DNA of 64,000 nucleotides from Puccinia triticina (Eukaryota > Basidiomycota > Pucciniomycetes > Pucciniales > Pucciniaceae). Below, piece by piece: positions 1 through 11,253 of the stretch. The position numbers and the translations under genes are program-made. Location: NCBI RefSeq assembly GCF_026914185.1, contig NC_070575.1:2873001-2937000 (forward strand), given 5' to 3'. The notes beneath the pieces are model-generated. The model was not told the DNA's origin. It was given only the letters and a program-made list of their open reading frames with translations, and made no database searches. Numbering within the stretch: the first letter of the stretch is position 1; each line of letters opens with the position of its first letter.

Positions 1-742
1 TACACAGCAGCCACATGCCAGAAGTCTGCAATATTCTACGGACTATCAAGCCTATCACCAGTCGATCCGTCATCGCAGCGCTTAAGCAATATGAAGACGA
101 GAACAGCGAATTTGATTTCACATCCGGCAATAAACTCAGCGAAGGCATGAGCAACCTCAAGATGGCACACAACACGTTCAAGCAAGATTCTGATAAACCC
201 AAGTGCACCCCGATCAAATGCGTAGGTCCTCACTAGAATGGTGTTCATTCACTTCTTGAAAACAAAAACTAAGGAAGAAGTATTTGATGCAATTAATTCC
301 TTCATTTTCCAAGCTGAGCAACACTGTGAGAAGAAGGTTAAAATGATAACAACCAATGGTGGAAGCAAATTTATCAATTTGCTCCTGATCCCTTTCTGCA
401 AGTCACTCGGCATTGTGAAGAACACAACAGCCCCTTACACTCCTCAACAGAATGGACTTGTGGAGCGTTTCATGCGGACAATCTCAACAAAAGCGCGCGC
501 TTTAATGCTGCAGAGCGGTGTTCCTACTTGTTACTGGAGCCTAGCTTGTGATGCAGCAGTGTACATCCAAAATCGTGTTTTCAATTGGTCAAGGAACGGT
601 TTCCCTGAGTGCGCATACAAGCTATGGTATGGACACAAACCTAACCTCAGATACATTCAAACTTTTGGCTGTTTGGCATTCATCCATAACCGGAAGGAGC
701 TCATGGATAATAAATTCAGTCCTAGGTCTAGGAAGGGATTAA
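1..742 (+). pseudogene. Ty1/Copia gag-integrase fragment
   Basis: Residues from 15 to about 232 read like the C-terminal part of a Copia Gag ending in a cysteine/histidine-type motif (KCTPIKCVGPH), stopped by TAG at 233-235. From 238 the frame becomes the integrase core of a Copia polyprotein: FLKTKTKEEVFDA, then TTNGGSKF where the family has a catalytic aspartate before N-G, then APYTPQQNGLVERFMRT with the conserved glutamate region, and FNWSRNGFPECAYKLWYGHKP followed by FGCLAF, a hallmark of the Copia integrase C-terminal region. The protease and the first part of integrase are missing, so gag has been joined to the integrase core by an internal deletion near 236-250. At 742/743 the sequence switches without a gap into Ty3/Gypsy integrase sequence. 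The copy is dead: the catalytic Asp is lost and there is no reverse transcriptase. Confidence 0.8.
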
Positions 743-1457
743 TATGCGTACAACTCAAGCATTCATTCCACAACGGGCAAGGCACCATTTGAGCTTGAGA
801 GGGGCTGGATACCACATATGCCGCAAGACTTACTCCTCAGCAAAGCAGTGACACTCCACCCCTCGGCGGAAAAATTCCATGTTGAAAGCGGAACAACACG
901 CTGGTAAATGTCTGGGAGAAGCAGTCCAGTATAACAAAAACCGCTGGGACAAGACCCACCGAGAGCATGACATACAGGGAGGAGATTGAGTATTAGTTTC
1001 TACGGTTAACTTTCAAAACCTTGGGGGGAACAGGAAACTCAAAGATGCATTTGTTGGGCCCTTCTTTGTGAAAGCGTTGCGTGGTCGGAACGCAGTGGAA
1101 GTTATTCTCACGGAAGGGTATGACCTCAAACACCCCACCTTTTGAGTGAGCCTGCTAAAAAAGTATATCCTACCAGGGGATCATCGCGGAGAACCAAAAC
1201 CAGTGGTACCAGAATTGGATGACAATACCTTGCAAGAATTGACAGCCTTGAAGATTTTAGATGAGAAGCTGACACGAGTCAAAGGGCAAGACTGCCGCCT
1301 TTATTTGAATCGATTCAAAGAAAAGTCCGCGGACTTTGACCAATGGCTACCTAAAGAAAAGATCCAGAATGTGGATACTCTTCTTTGCAAGTTTAGGGCT
1401 GGCAAAAGACAAGGCGGGACAACTCCCATCAGAGCCGTCCTTTTTTGGGGTGGCAAG
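743..1457 (+). pseudogene. Ty3/Gypsy chromovirus pol 3' end fragment
   Basis: This is the last part of a chromovirus polyprotein and is clearly homologous to the minus-strand element at 42563-46243. It starts with YAYNSSIHSTTGKAPFELER (integrase C-terminal side), continues through a GPFFVKAL (GPY/F-type) motif, and ends in a chromodomain-like segment (LKILDEKLTRVKGQDCRLYL then QWLPKEKIQNVDTLLCKF; 1146-1523). Lesions include a frameshift near 880-905, a TGA near 985-990 where the related copy has Arg in [12 protein letters not shown], and a TGA near 1143 where it has Leu. The coding sequence runs on into the LTR, as in the larger copy. A purine-rich tract (TTTTTTGGGGTGGCAAG) lies immediately before the LTR and matches the tract next to the LTR at 42667. 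Confidence 0.85.
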
Positions 1458-2032
1458 TGTCAGCTACCTGCTAGTACCAACAGCGCAGCATCTGACAAAG
1501 CAGCCGCGTCTAGCAGCGCATAAAATACCTTGCACTAAATGAAAGGCCTGTGACTTGCAAAGCGCAGCAGACACAAGAGATCAACAGCGTACTGCGTATG
1601 ACTTGCACGGTACAGCCACAGCAAGAGATCAACAAGTTTACCAGTATAAGTGAGGAGGAATTCCCAGAGCGGAGATTCCTCAGATTTAGATTTACCAAGC
1701 CCACTACTTTGTAGTTTTGACATTCCTTGAATACTGCAATTGGGGCCTTCAAATCAATCTCTTTTCCTTCATATCCTTTTCAACTTTCAACTATCCAACT
1801 CGACCTTGCCTATAAAGGGTAAGCTTGAGTCTCCTCTTCCTTTATCTCCTCACTCATCCACCTAAGGAGCGCCTCTAGCCACCGGTTGACAGAAGTCAAC
1901 AGCCCCTCCCATAGGAGGCGTGGTTATTTCCTCCCGCAGAAGCGGTTGAGTAGTGCTCAGATCAGAGTATAGTTACAGCTAGTTTCAGCTCAGGTATTCA
2001 GAGCTTTTTCACCAAAGAGACGTGCCCTGACA
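1458..2032 (+). repeat. 3' LTR of the chromovirus fragment
   Basis: The sequence begins TGTCAG right after the polypurine tract and ends CTGACA at 2032, the same terminal inverted bases as the 690-bp LTRs at 41978 and 53330 (which read TGTCAG...CTGACA). It is 575 bp long. The first part still encodes the C-terminus of Pol, as in the related element. A TATA-like CTATAAAGGG occurs near 1810. I could not define a target duplication because the 5' side is chimeric. Confidence 0.7.
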
Positions 2033-3529
2033 TCAGTTGCCATGTATCACCAATTCATAGTTTCTTTTTGTTTCTGCCGCTATATCTCAGCGCAGTGTGG
2101 GATTTCTTCCAAGATATTTGTACCAAAATAATAGAATGCCCTCAAAGATTCATTGTGTACCTTTAATGACCACAAAACCCCCAAATGTAGTAGCTATAAT
2201 GTGATTGGTTGCCAGATATCACTAATTTGGTAGTCTCTTGGTGTTGAGACCCTGACAAAAATATGCTCAACCATGTTAAAATAATTTCAAAAGGCCTTAT
2301 ATGCATGTAGCATACCAAGGATGATATGCAACATCTTCAGGAAAATCAAGGTCACACCAAATTAACAACCCAGGAAGGATGGTATTGTGAGAGAGGTGAG
2401 GGGTCAATGTTTCCCTTTTTTGACAACAAGTAGATTTGGAGACTTCTGATAACATCAATGGTTGGAGTAAAAAAAAAAATTTACAATTTCTGAGACCTAT
2501 CAGCCACCCTGGATTAATCCTAAAACTTGCAATGTCTTTTTTTCAGGAAGAACAGAATGGTGTATGTAGAAATTCATGAATTTTATCAGGGAAAAAAAAG
2601 AAAAGATTCCTGTGGCTTGAAGCTAACACAGGGGGAAGTTAAGAGATTATAGAAGAGTATTAAGGCAACATGGAACACAGACAAAGGTATCAAGAGGAAT
2701 AGAAAAAAATGATCAATATAATTTGATCAATATACGCTATACTGATCAATATACAACATCGCAAATTCATCCATGTTGGTAGTGTCTGGAGAACATAAAT
2801 AAGAAATCAATTGCTACTGTTCTGCTGAGAGCCATGAACCATCTACTTCTGAGGCTACGCAAGGCAATTACATTGCAGAGCTTGCTCTCGGCAAACAGTT
2901 GCAAAAGGTCCCAGTAATGTTCAACCTCCAAGGTAGTCGGCTAGATTATTTGTTATTTTGTGCCTTTGCAGAACACAGCTTTCTTCAATTAAGCCGTACT
3001 AGCCGTCAAGGCAGGTGACTTTCCACCGGAACAGTTACCTATTTGTCAGTTCATGGCAAAAATATTCCAGTGGAAGACCTAAAATTCTGGTTCCTCTCCA
3101 CGCACTCTCTCCGGTTACCCATTTCAATTTCCCCAATACCTCTACCCTATCATACTCCACTCAGCTTATTCTCAACGCTTGACAATGACTATGCAACAAA
3201 ACCGGTCAATTCCAAATCTGATGCAATTCTGTATTTCTGTTTCCTATTCAGCATTATACAACACAAGCACTCATCAACACGCTCCGATATACCCAATTCT
3301 CTCTTCTCAAGACTGATCTCATTATACCACACCTCCTTTGTCAAATGTTACCAACATTTTCTAAACTTGTCCATAACCCGCTCCCTCAAATCTGCTCATG
3401 ACTACCACATCCAATCCTTCAATCACCCTATGCAAAAATCTAATTTTTCTTCCTATCCTGTCAAACAATAAGGCTTATCAATGGTTCTTTGACTAAGTCA
3501 TCATCCATACTTCCGCTACTCACCTGCTA
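2033..3529. other. no supported gene; decayed intergenic or Helitron-internal DNA
   Basis: There are A/T runs and scattered short ORFs, including a 142-codon ORF at 3043-3471 with no recognisable domain and a composition like random Ser/Leu-rich DNA. Its position just before the Helitron helicase remnant suggests decayed Helitron sequence, but I cannot show homology. Confidence 0.4.
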
Positions 3530-4058
3530 CATTTCTTCTCCAGTCCGCTGATGCTTCCTTTTGTTCCTTCATTGTCAACAATCATGCCTCTCCCGGACAA
3601 CAAAAAGAATTAACCCTTATTCCACTTCCAAATATTATTTCCAACCCAATTTCAATCGCAACTCAATTCCAATTCCCGGTAACAAGCGCCTTTGCTATGA
3701 CAATCAACACATTTCAGGGTCAATCATCAGACACAGTTGGGGTATTTTTACCGCGGCCTGTCTTTGCTCATGGCCAGCTATACGTTGCTGTATCTAGGGT
3801 AGAGATGGCCCTGGCAAACCCGCCGCGGGTACCTAGAACCCCCTGGTAGGTACCCGCCGGCCTGCAGGCGGTACCTGCCAGCGGGTTCACTTACGGGTGC
3901 GGGTATTGGATTTTTTGAAGAGTTTGGCAAGCTACCCGGGTATCCCAAGCAGGTACTCGTGAGCATAAGCAAATACATATGCCTGGATGTCACACTCATA
4001 ACTAGGTCCTGTTCCCGTGAACTAGCTTCACCATTCATCCCCAAACAACCACAAAGGC

Positions 4059-7000
4059 ATGGCTCAAAAACGGAAGAGGTGCAATCAAGCACAAACCAAT
4101 GAAACTGAAGGACCAATGGTCGATTCAACAGATGAACCGAATGATATCAACTCAACCGCCCCGAGTACTCAGACCCATAATGCAACTCAAGCCAAATCAA
4201 CCGACGAGGAGAGACTAGGTCAGCTTCTCAACACTAATAGATGTGATTATTTGACCCCTTTAATGAGATTTCTCATTGTCAAATGTAGAGCATGCACGAA
4301 AGCTTTCCCGGAATCAGGTCAGCATGGCCTATGCTTCTTATAAGCCACCAGTTCTATCCAGCCAGTTGGACAAGTTTGGTCGCCGCATGATTGCCTGGAT
4401 CTGTAAAACGTGAGTATTCTTTTTCCTTGTGTTTCTCAAATCAAAAATAGATCTAAATCTTTTATTTTCTTGACAGGTGCGGTAAAACAGTTAACAGACA
4501 GACATACAATAGCTCATGCAGTAATCTGCTCACGCATGCCGGTCGTTGCCTTAGGAAGCAACATAATCCCATGGCTTCTCGTGGTGTCTCATCTGTTGGC
4601 GTAATTGGAATTGAAGAAATTGACCCGCGAGAGGTGAAAAATATCTCTGGACGTTCATTTTTTAGATCATGTATTCTGACGCTGCATATTGATTAATTAG
4701 GTATTGCAACGCTGCGCGCTCTGGTGCGCCAAGACTCCCAGCCCTTTTTCAGCCTTGGAACAAGTCAGCCACAAGAAGATTCTGCACCCAACGGGTGTCA
4801 AAAATTTACCAACTCGGAAGATGGTTTCCAAGGCAATTCACTTGTTGTATGTGACCGTTCAAGAGGAGCTCTGCCAGGAATTAAAGGTCAGAGACAATCC
4901 TAGATTTCTGCTTCCCAACTCCGACTCAAATTTTAATCTCTTCCTTTCTGTTGCCTGATATTACCAAGAATCACACAGGTGCAATTTACTTGGGTTTTGA
5001 TGCCTGGCAGGCACCTAATGGCTTTGACATGATGAGAGCCGTTATATATCAACTGAAGGAAGATAACGACGGTGAGATGAAACTGGAAGCGACACCCCTT
5101 GACTTTGTTCAGCTCAAGGAACATCATACTGGCCAATATCTAGCCCGCATGGTTTAGTTTATTGTACAGAAGTTTGGTTTGGAAAACCGAGTAAGGCTGT
5201 AATTATGTATCCAGGAACTCAATCATGAGCTAACTTTTCTGCTCTGATTCAACAGATCTGCGGCATTGTTTCAGACAATGCTTCAAACAACGCAACCATG
5301 ATCAATGAGTTGAATAATCTGAATTGGCCCCGATTCAATGGTGAGGCGAGCTGGATACGGTGCTTTGCGCACATCCTAAATCTTATAGTAAAGGCAATAC
5401 TTCGACCGTTCGCAAAACAATCTGCTGGTGGCGCAACCAATTCCAATTGCTCTGATGACGAGGAGCAGCCACATGAAATGATCAACAGGGAAGATACTCA
5501 CTTGTTCTGTGACTTGGAACTGGAATCAACGGATCATTACTCATTTGCGCTTGTCAATCTTTGAAGTTTTGATGACACAGAAACCAATAGTGACTCAGAC
5601 CACGAAAATGACCTCAGTTACGCAACGGACATGCTAGATGGAGAACTGCAACCCGGTGAAGAGCTCACTCTTGCAAATATTTGGGAACTCAATGATGAAG
5701 ATGTCAATGATGTGTATACTACGGTCTCATGTTGTCAGACCCTTGCCAAGGTGACTTTTTCTACTGCATCTCCAACTCCTCTTACACTCAAACTTGACAT
5801 TATGTGTTATTTTACTTCCCAGTTTCGTGCAATTGCAACTAAGCTGAAGAAGTCTCCAAACTCCAAGCAAAAGTTCCTCGAGATATGTCAAGAAAACGAA
5901 TGCAAGAACCCGCACAATATCGAATGTGATGTTCCGACTCGCTGGAATTCAACATATACACAAATTTTGAGCATTTTCAGATGTGAGAAGGCAGTTTAAG
6001 TTCTCTTCTCTCACATACTTTTACAATACAGAAGATTGATGAAGTTGATTAATTTGCCATGTGTTTCCAGCATTGTATGGCAACGCGATAAGCAATATGG
6101 AACACCTTGCAAATCTCACATAACTCAGGACAACATCCACTTGGCCAAAGACCTTATTCAGGTTCTTGAACCTTTCTACAAGCTAACTCTTCAGCTATCC
6201 ACAAAGGCCTCAGCTTGAGTTGCTGAGGTGGTTGTTATGATTGACCAAATCACAGCAAGCCTCTCTACTGTGATCGCTGATGAGAATGATAGTTACCCAG
6301 CTGCTTTACAAAACGCTTGCCAAGCTGGGCTCCTGATCACCAACAAATACTACACTCTCACTGATTGTTTGCCTATTTTCAGGATAGCCATGGGTGAGCC
6401 TCTTCTTTGATACATGTCATGCTACCAATTAAATAACTGAAACCTATCCCTTTGCAACGTCTCTTTTGATCATTAAGTGCTCCATCCATTGTTTAAGGAT
6501 GAATACTTCAAGCTGGCCAAATGGCCGAAGTCGTGGATTGTGGAGGCCATTGATCTAACCCGTGAGATGTACGATAAATGGTATAAGCCCAAGCAGCCCA
6601 CTTCAGAACCAATAGCAGCAAACAAAGCCCCTCCAAAAGTAAGTCAAAACCAAATTGTTTAACTATAATTGATGTAACTTCAAACCTGAACGACTGAATC
6701 TACCAGAAGCAAACTGGTGTTGACAGCTCTGTTTATGAAGCTTAGGGCTAAAACCCGTCAAAATTAAGGGTTTATGGGCCCTAGCACTATAACTGTGCTG
6801 ATGTAAACACTAGTAATGTAAATTACTAAACTTGTTAAGTGGTAATTTAGCCACTACAAGGGTTTTAAACACTCTTTTAAAAATAGGAGGATTTATTATG
6901 TAATTAATAATATATAATTATTAATTACAGGGAATAAATTTGGCGTAAAAGGTAGGTGGTAAGCGCTTAAGCTGATTGGCTGCTTGTCAGAGGCGGAGGT

Positions 7001-8203
7001 CTTACGGCAACTACTTTTAAGGATAAAGCTTGTAAATATGCTAATGAGGGATTTTTGATATTTTAAAGGTTTAATCCAGTGGATTTTACGTGCTGGGGAT
7101 GGTTTAAAGGGAAAAGGGGCTACAGTAGTAGCAGAGGAGAATATTCACGGCAAACTTACAGTTTATGGGCGGTGAATGGTCTGGGGGATCTTTTCCTGAG
7201 GGCCAAATAGGCCTCTATTTATAGAGGGGACTTCAGTGGGCGTAAACACTGAGTCCTTTTCTCCCTATGGGATTATCCAGGGGTGTAGCTGTGAAAAGGG
7301 CTTGGCTGTGGGTATTTTAATTGTATTGTAATAGACTAATTTCCCTGACTCTGTCACATGACATGTTTATAACCAATTTTCATGTGAAAGAGCTTCAGTA
7401 GAAATCTACATAATACTTTCACGGGGTATTTTTACACGAGTAATATTACTCATTAATGTACAACAGTTTAATTTTATGTACATTGTTTGTTTTACTAAAT
7501 TTATGTATGTAATACTATTTTTGGGCGCTTTCTGGGGCCAATTCTTATTTATACAATTAGTCCATGAAGGAATAGGAATAAGGGGGTACTTTAAGTGGGT
7601 GACCCCCCTTAATTTATGATGAGGAATCTGATTCTGCAATAATGATTTAAAAATTATTATTATTTACTAAGTTATTGCAGTCTTTTGGATACTTAATGTA
7701 TCTCTAGGGCTGATAGGTGTGCTTGCAGGGCTGGAAGCAGCCGCGGTGGCAAAGTCAGCCAACACATTGTCAGACCCAATTGATATATGGCTTTTGGGTG
7801 GCCTTGTTTTGGATGGTGGCGCACCAGTCAATGGACTTGGTTGGTGGATCAATCAGAAAAAATCTGGAAATAGTCACCACAGGCTTTTGCAAATGGCCCT
7901 TGAATGTGCTGCCCAGGTGAGTCATGTAGATCTTGATACTGTCTATTAAAATCTTTTCCAACCTTCTAATCTAATGATTTCCTATATACAGCCACCACAG
8001 TTGATGTGGAACAGACGTTCAACTTTGGCCGAGACTATGTGGCTGTCAGGAGACACAAACTGAACCCAAAGTCAGTCAGCCAAGGTATGGTGCTATCATT
8101 CTTTTCAAAGAACAAAATGATCAGACCGCTTGCGCTCCACGGCTACATGAACAAAAAGAGAGATGACTCCAAATTACAAGCAAAGGAAAAAAGGGGCACA
8201 TAA
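4059..8203 (+). pseudogene. hAT transposase, interrupted and carrying premature stops
   Basis: The gene is spliced. The N-terminal exon (from ATG 4059) leads through IAWICKTCGKTVNRQTYN, a BED-type zinc-finger region with Cys pairs and His, across an intron ending near 4478. The RNase H-like core follows: LGFDAWQAPNGFDMMR (first catalytic Asp region, 4990-5035), ICGIVSDNASNNATMIN (second Asp, 5255-5300), WIRCFAHILNLIVKAIL (5350-5400) and DVPTRWNSTY (5930-5960). The hAT C-terminal dimerisation region is at 7719-7915 and, after a small intron, 7990-8140, with ATTVDVEQTFNFGRDYV. Premature stops in frame are TAG 5155-5157, TGA 5562-5564 and TGA 6216-6218. The 995-bp insertion at 6721-7715 interrupts T-G-V/L-A-G-L; removing it restores the frame. 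The gene is inactive as it stands. Confidence 0.9.
6721..7715. mobile_element. solo-LTR-like insertion inside the hAT transposase
   Basis: The two sides of the insertion share the 5-bp direct repeat GGTGT (6716-6720 and 7716-7720). Deleting the 995 bp plus one repeat gives an uninterrupted transposase frame (KQTGVLAGLEAAA), so this is a true insertion and not an intron. The ends are TGACAGC... and ...GCTGATA, a short imperfect inverted pair. There is no coding capacity. A TATA-like TATTTATAGAGG near 7215 fits an LTR promoter. The 5-bp duplication favours a solo LTR, but the TG...TA ends are not canonical, so a non-autonomous DNA element is possible. Confidence 0.7.
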
Positions 8204-8590
8204 AAATAATGCATGACTGTCCTCAGCTTGGACTGAGAGCAATTAAATGAACTGCAGTGAAATGATAATATTTTGATCTCTCTAGCACAATTGAGTGACA
8301 AGTACCCGCGGGTACCTTCTCCAGCTGGTCCAGCGGGTGTGGGTCCCAATTCAGGTATCCGTTTTTCAATGAAAACCGGTACGGGTACCCAAACACAAAC
8401 AGGTACCCGGGTTTGCCGGGGCCATCTCTAATCTAGGGCTACCTCTGTGAAGAGCTTTGGCATTGCTGTTGTGCCTGAATCAAGCCACAACAAGACTCTT
8501 AATGCTGTAAATAAAGGTCTTTTATCTAACCATTTTGACGTGATGTAGGCTTTGGACAACTCTTTCATTTAAATTCTTCTTTCCTGTGCA

Positions 8591-9701
8591 CACCAGGGGA
8601 GACTTTGGCGCACTCTCCAGAGAGTGCCAGAGTATAATTTTATGTTGTTCTGGGTCTGATCTGAGTCAGATGTGGATTAGTAAATGATTGATAAATTCTT
8701 CAGAAGTCAATGGGAAGTGTGTCAGAAGTGATGTGGAATTATCACAGGACTTTGTGCAATTTTGTATAGAACCATTTAATTTTCTAAGGATAACTTAATT
8801 ACAATCTGTCATGAAATCACAGTTAATCAATGCCCAATTATTATTCATTTATGGTGAATTTCTGTTGATCAATTTTCTATGTCAAAGGGGTTCCAAACAA
8901 TGTAAATGTGACTTGCGGGGACTTTCATGGCTTTCTAACCTGTTTTTACTTGTAATGAAGCTGTGAAAGGCCCCTCCAGTGATCTGTCACCCCAATGTAC
9001 GCGCGTACACAAAGGTGACATTGGCAAAGTGGAAAAAAAACTCACATGCATGTGCATGGAGACATTGGAAAACAAACAAGCACAAAAACAACTCACAAGC
9101 TTATATATGTTAAGAAGCCAGGATGTCTATCTGAAATCTGGGACCACACACCTCCAAGCTTGACTTGAATCATATTTTAACCCTACTTTCATCCTTTTTT
9201 GGCTCAATTCTAGATGATACCGGCCTTCTTTAGGGAAATACACCAATTCAGAAGGGCCTTTCACATCATTCTAACAGGGGTGTACATGTTGCTGATCTGC
9301 AGGAGGCCCAACCTGCAATTTGTAACAAACTTACACACGTGAAAATGACAGTTACATTAGCAAAGTGAAAACAATGACCACCTTCATGCACACATAAATA
9401 ATATGAATTGAACCCCAATAATTCATCTCAATTACCAAACAGTTCAAATTGAATTATGATTTGATTGTGGCCATTGTGTCTTAGTGGTTTCAACCACATT
9501 CCAGTTGTGTTCAAGTTGACTTCTGCATGACTTCTGGATGGTTTATGCATGAATCCAGGATCAGTTTCAGATCATTTGTGGATTAGTTCCAGAATTTTTC
9601 ATTAATTCTTACACTAATTTCATCAAAGGCATCCAGCACAGTTATGGAAAAAGGGTACAGTATGGCACTCTCTGGAGAGTGCGTCAAAATCTCCCCTGGT
9701 G
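8591..9701. mobile_element. non-autonomous DNA transposon with CACCAGGGGAG ends
   Basis: About 40 bp at the left end (8591-8630, CACCAGGGGAGACTTTGGCG onward) is repeated inverted at the right end (9662-9701). The 3-bp flanks are identical: GCA at 8588-8590 and 9702-9704. Each terminal repeat contains a self-complementary GCACTCTCCAGAGAGTGC. The 1.0-kb interior has no convincing ORF. A 3-bp duplication and CAC-start ends resemble CACTA-type elements. The element at 20303-21133 has the same first seven bases and also a 3-bp duplication. Confidence 0.75.
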
Positions 9702-11253
9702 GCAATTTCTAAATTCTCAGATGAATTGTTATTGGTAGTTGTTTCTAACTGGTAATGAAGGATGTGCATATTCTTTGTATTGCCTTTGCATGGCCCGCGG
9801 TGCAGCCGCAATTTCTCTGGTAATCAAAATATGAGGAACTGTGGTCAAGCTGGAGGATCAAGTAAAACTTATCATTAAATTGGCCTGGTTTTCAGATTAG
9901 GTATGGCATACATTTTAGAGAAATTAGTTGTGATGTTTTTGTTGGTGTGCCATGTGCATAGGTTAGCTTGTGATTCTGGGAATACTGCGGCCAAAGCTTT
10001 CCGTAAGGCACTATCCCAATGGGTGACAAAGACTTTTGGGATGCATTGAGATCACCATATATGCTTTTTCAAAGCATTCACTTCCCAGATGTAGCTGTCA
10101 TTGTCCTTGTGAGTCAGGAAGCAGAAGGCTATTGAGAAAGATTGATTACTTGCTGCCTGATCAATCACGTGGAGGAAAGGAAGGTTGTAGTGTTTTGTCT
10201 TGTACATTGAATCTAGCAGCGCAACATGATGATTTATGCAAGCCAGGTGAATCAAACCTTGATGAGCAAAGAAGAGATTGGTAATGGCACTGCTAGGGTT
10301 TGTCTTCACATTGTGAGCCCAGGTTGATTCCTTCAGGACTGTTAATAGAGCTTCTATTGGGGTCCTACCATCTAAGTACTCCAGAGAAATCTTCTGAAGA
10401 GTGTTGCTGATGGTCTTGTTTGTCACAATAGTCTTGTTGTCAGAAGTTTGTAATTGTAGCAATATCTGATCTGGCTTGAGATTTGCTTGCAAGAGTTTGC
10501 AAATATCTTTGAGCTGTTCTGGAATCAGCCATTTGTGGGCTGAATGATAGGTGGGTTGATCAGATGGTTTGTGGTTGTGGCTGCCATGCAGGATTTCTCA
10601 AGTCCAAAACTTGTTGGAGATTTTTTTACTGGTTGGGATCAAGCCTTTGATATGGAACAGGCAGTTGATCTTTTTTGAAGCAGTTTTCCAACCGGACTTG
10701 TTCATTATTGCTTGCCAAAACTGACCAGATTGGTCACACTTGATGCAGCCATTTTTTCTGGGGTGAGGGTTTGATTTAGCAATTGCATATCCATGATGCT
10801 TGGCACACAATTGAAAGAAGTTGACCAAGTCATCCATGGAGCTGAATCAACCAATAGGAGGAGGATCTAAAGTTCCTGAATGCAGAAACATATGAGATTG
10901 GATTGATCAGAATTCATTTCAAAAACAATCAAAATACCTATTTAACGTCAAAGCATTCAAAATCCTTACCGCCGTTGCCAAAGTTGTAATTTTTGATATT
11001 GGTAACCAATTCTAGGGGAGCTGGGGCTTCTTCTTGGGTGGGTTGATGGGAAGATGATTTAACCAAGTCACTATCATTGGGAATGTCTTCATCCCTGCTG
11101 GTGATCAGATTTTTGCTGGCAATTGGATCTTCTTCTCCAAATTTGTCCTGCATTGAAACCAAGGGCTCCAATGCTTGCAAGCCTGAAGAAAGCAAAGCAA
11201 AGGCAAGATCAGGCAAAGATTTGGAATTGGATGGGGCCAAGGGAGGTTGTGGA

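Larger units (their letters stand above)
3800..8430 (+). mobile_element. hAT-superfamily DNA transposon (nested in a Helitron)
   Basis: The terminal inverted repeats are TAGAGATGGCCCTGGCAAAC on the left and the complement of GTTTGCCGGGGCCATCTCTA on the right. The flanking 8-bp target duplication is exact: ATCTAGGG at 3792-3799 and 8431-8438. The subterminal regions are rich in GGTACCCG-type motifs in both orientations (3830-3960 and 8300-8412), probable transposase binding sites. The 4631-bp length includes a 995-bp secondary insertion (6721-7715), so the original element was about 3.6 kb. An 8-bp duplication and the TAGAGATGGC-like end are typical of hAT elements in rusts. Confidence 0.93.
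3543..8550 (+). pseudogene. Helitron Pif1-like helicase C-terminus, split by an hAT insertion
   Basis: Two pieces of one reading frame are separated by the hAT element at 3800-8430. The left piece (3543-3799) reads SADASFCSFIVNNHASPGQQ, then FPVTSAFAMTINTFQGQSSD and PRPVFAHGQLYVAVSR. These are the last helicase motifs (TINxxQGQT and VALSRA-like) of Helitron Rep/helicase proteins. The right piece (8439-8550) continues with TSVKSFGIAVVPESSHNKTL and stops at TAG 8548-8550. Removing the insertion plus one copy of its 8-bp target duplication restores SRATSVK in frame, which proves the order of events. Only the C-terminal end of the helicase is recognisable. The Rep nuclease domain and the Helitron termini were not found. 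Confidence 0.85.

Noticed and set aside
3043..3471. 142-codon ORF before the Helitron remnant
   Set aside because: No domain, no splice or start context, and composition like non-coding pyrimidine-rich DNA.
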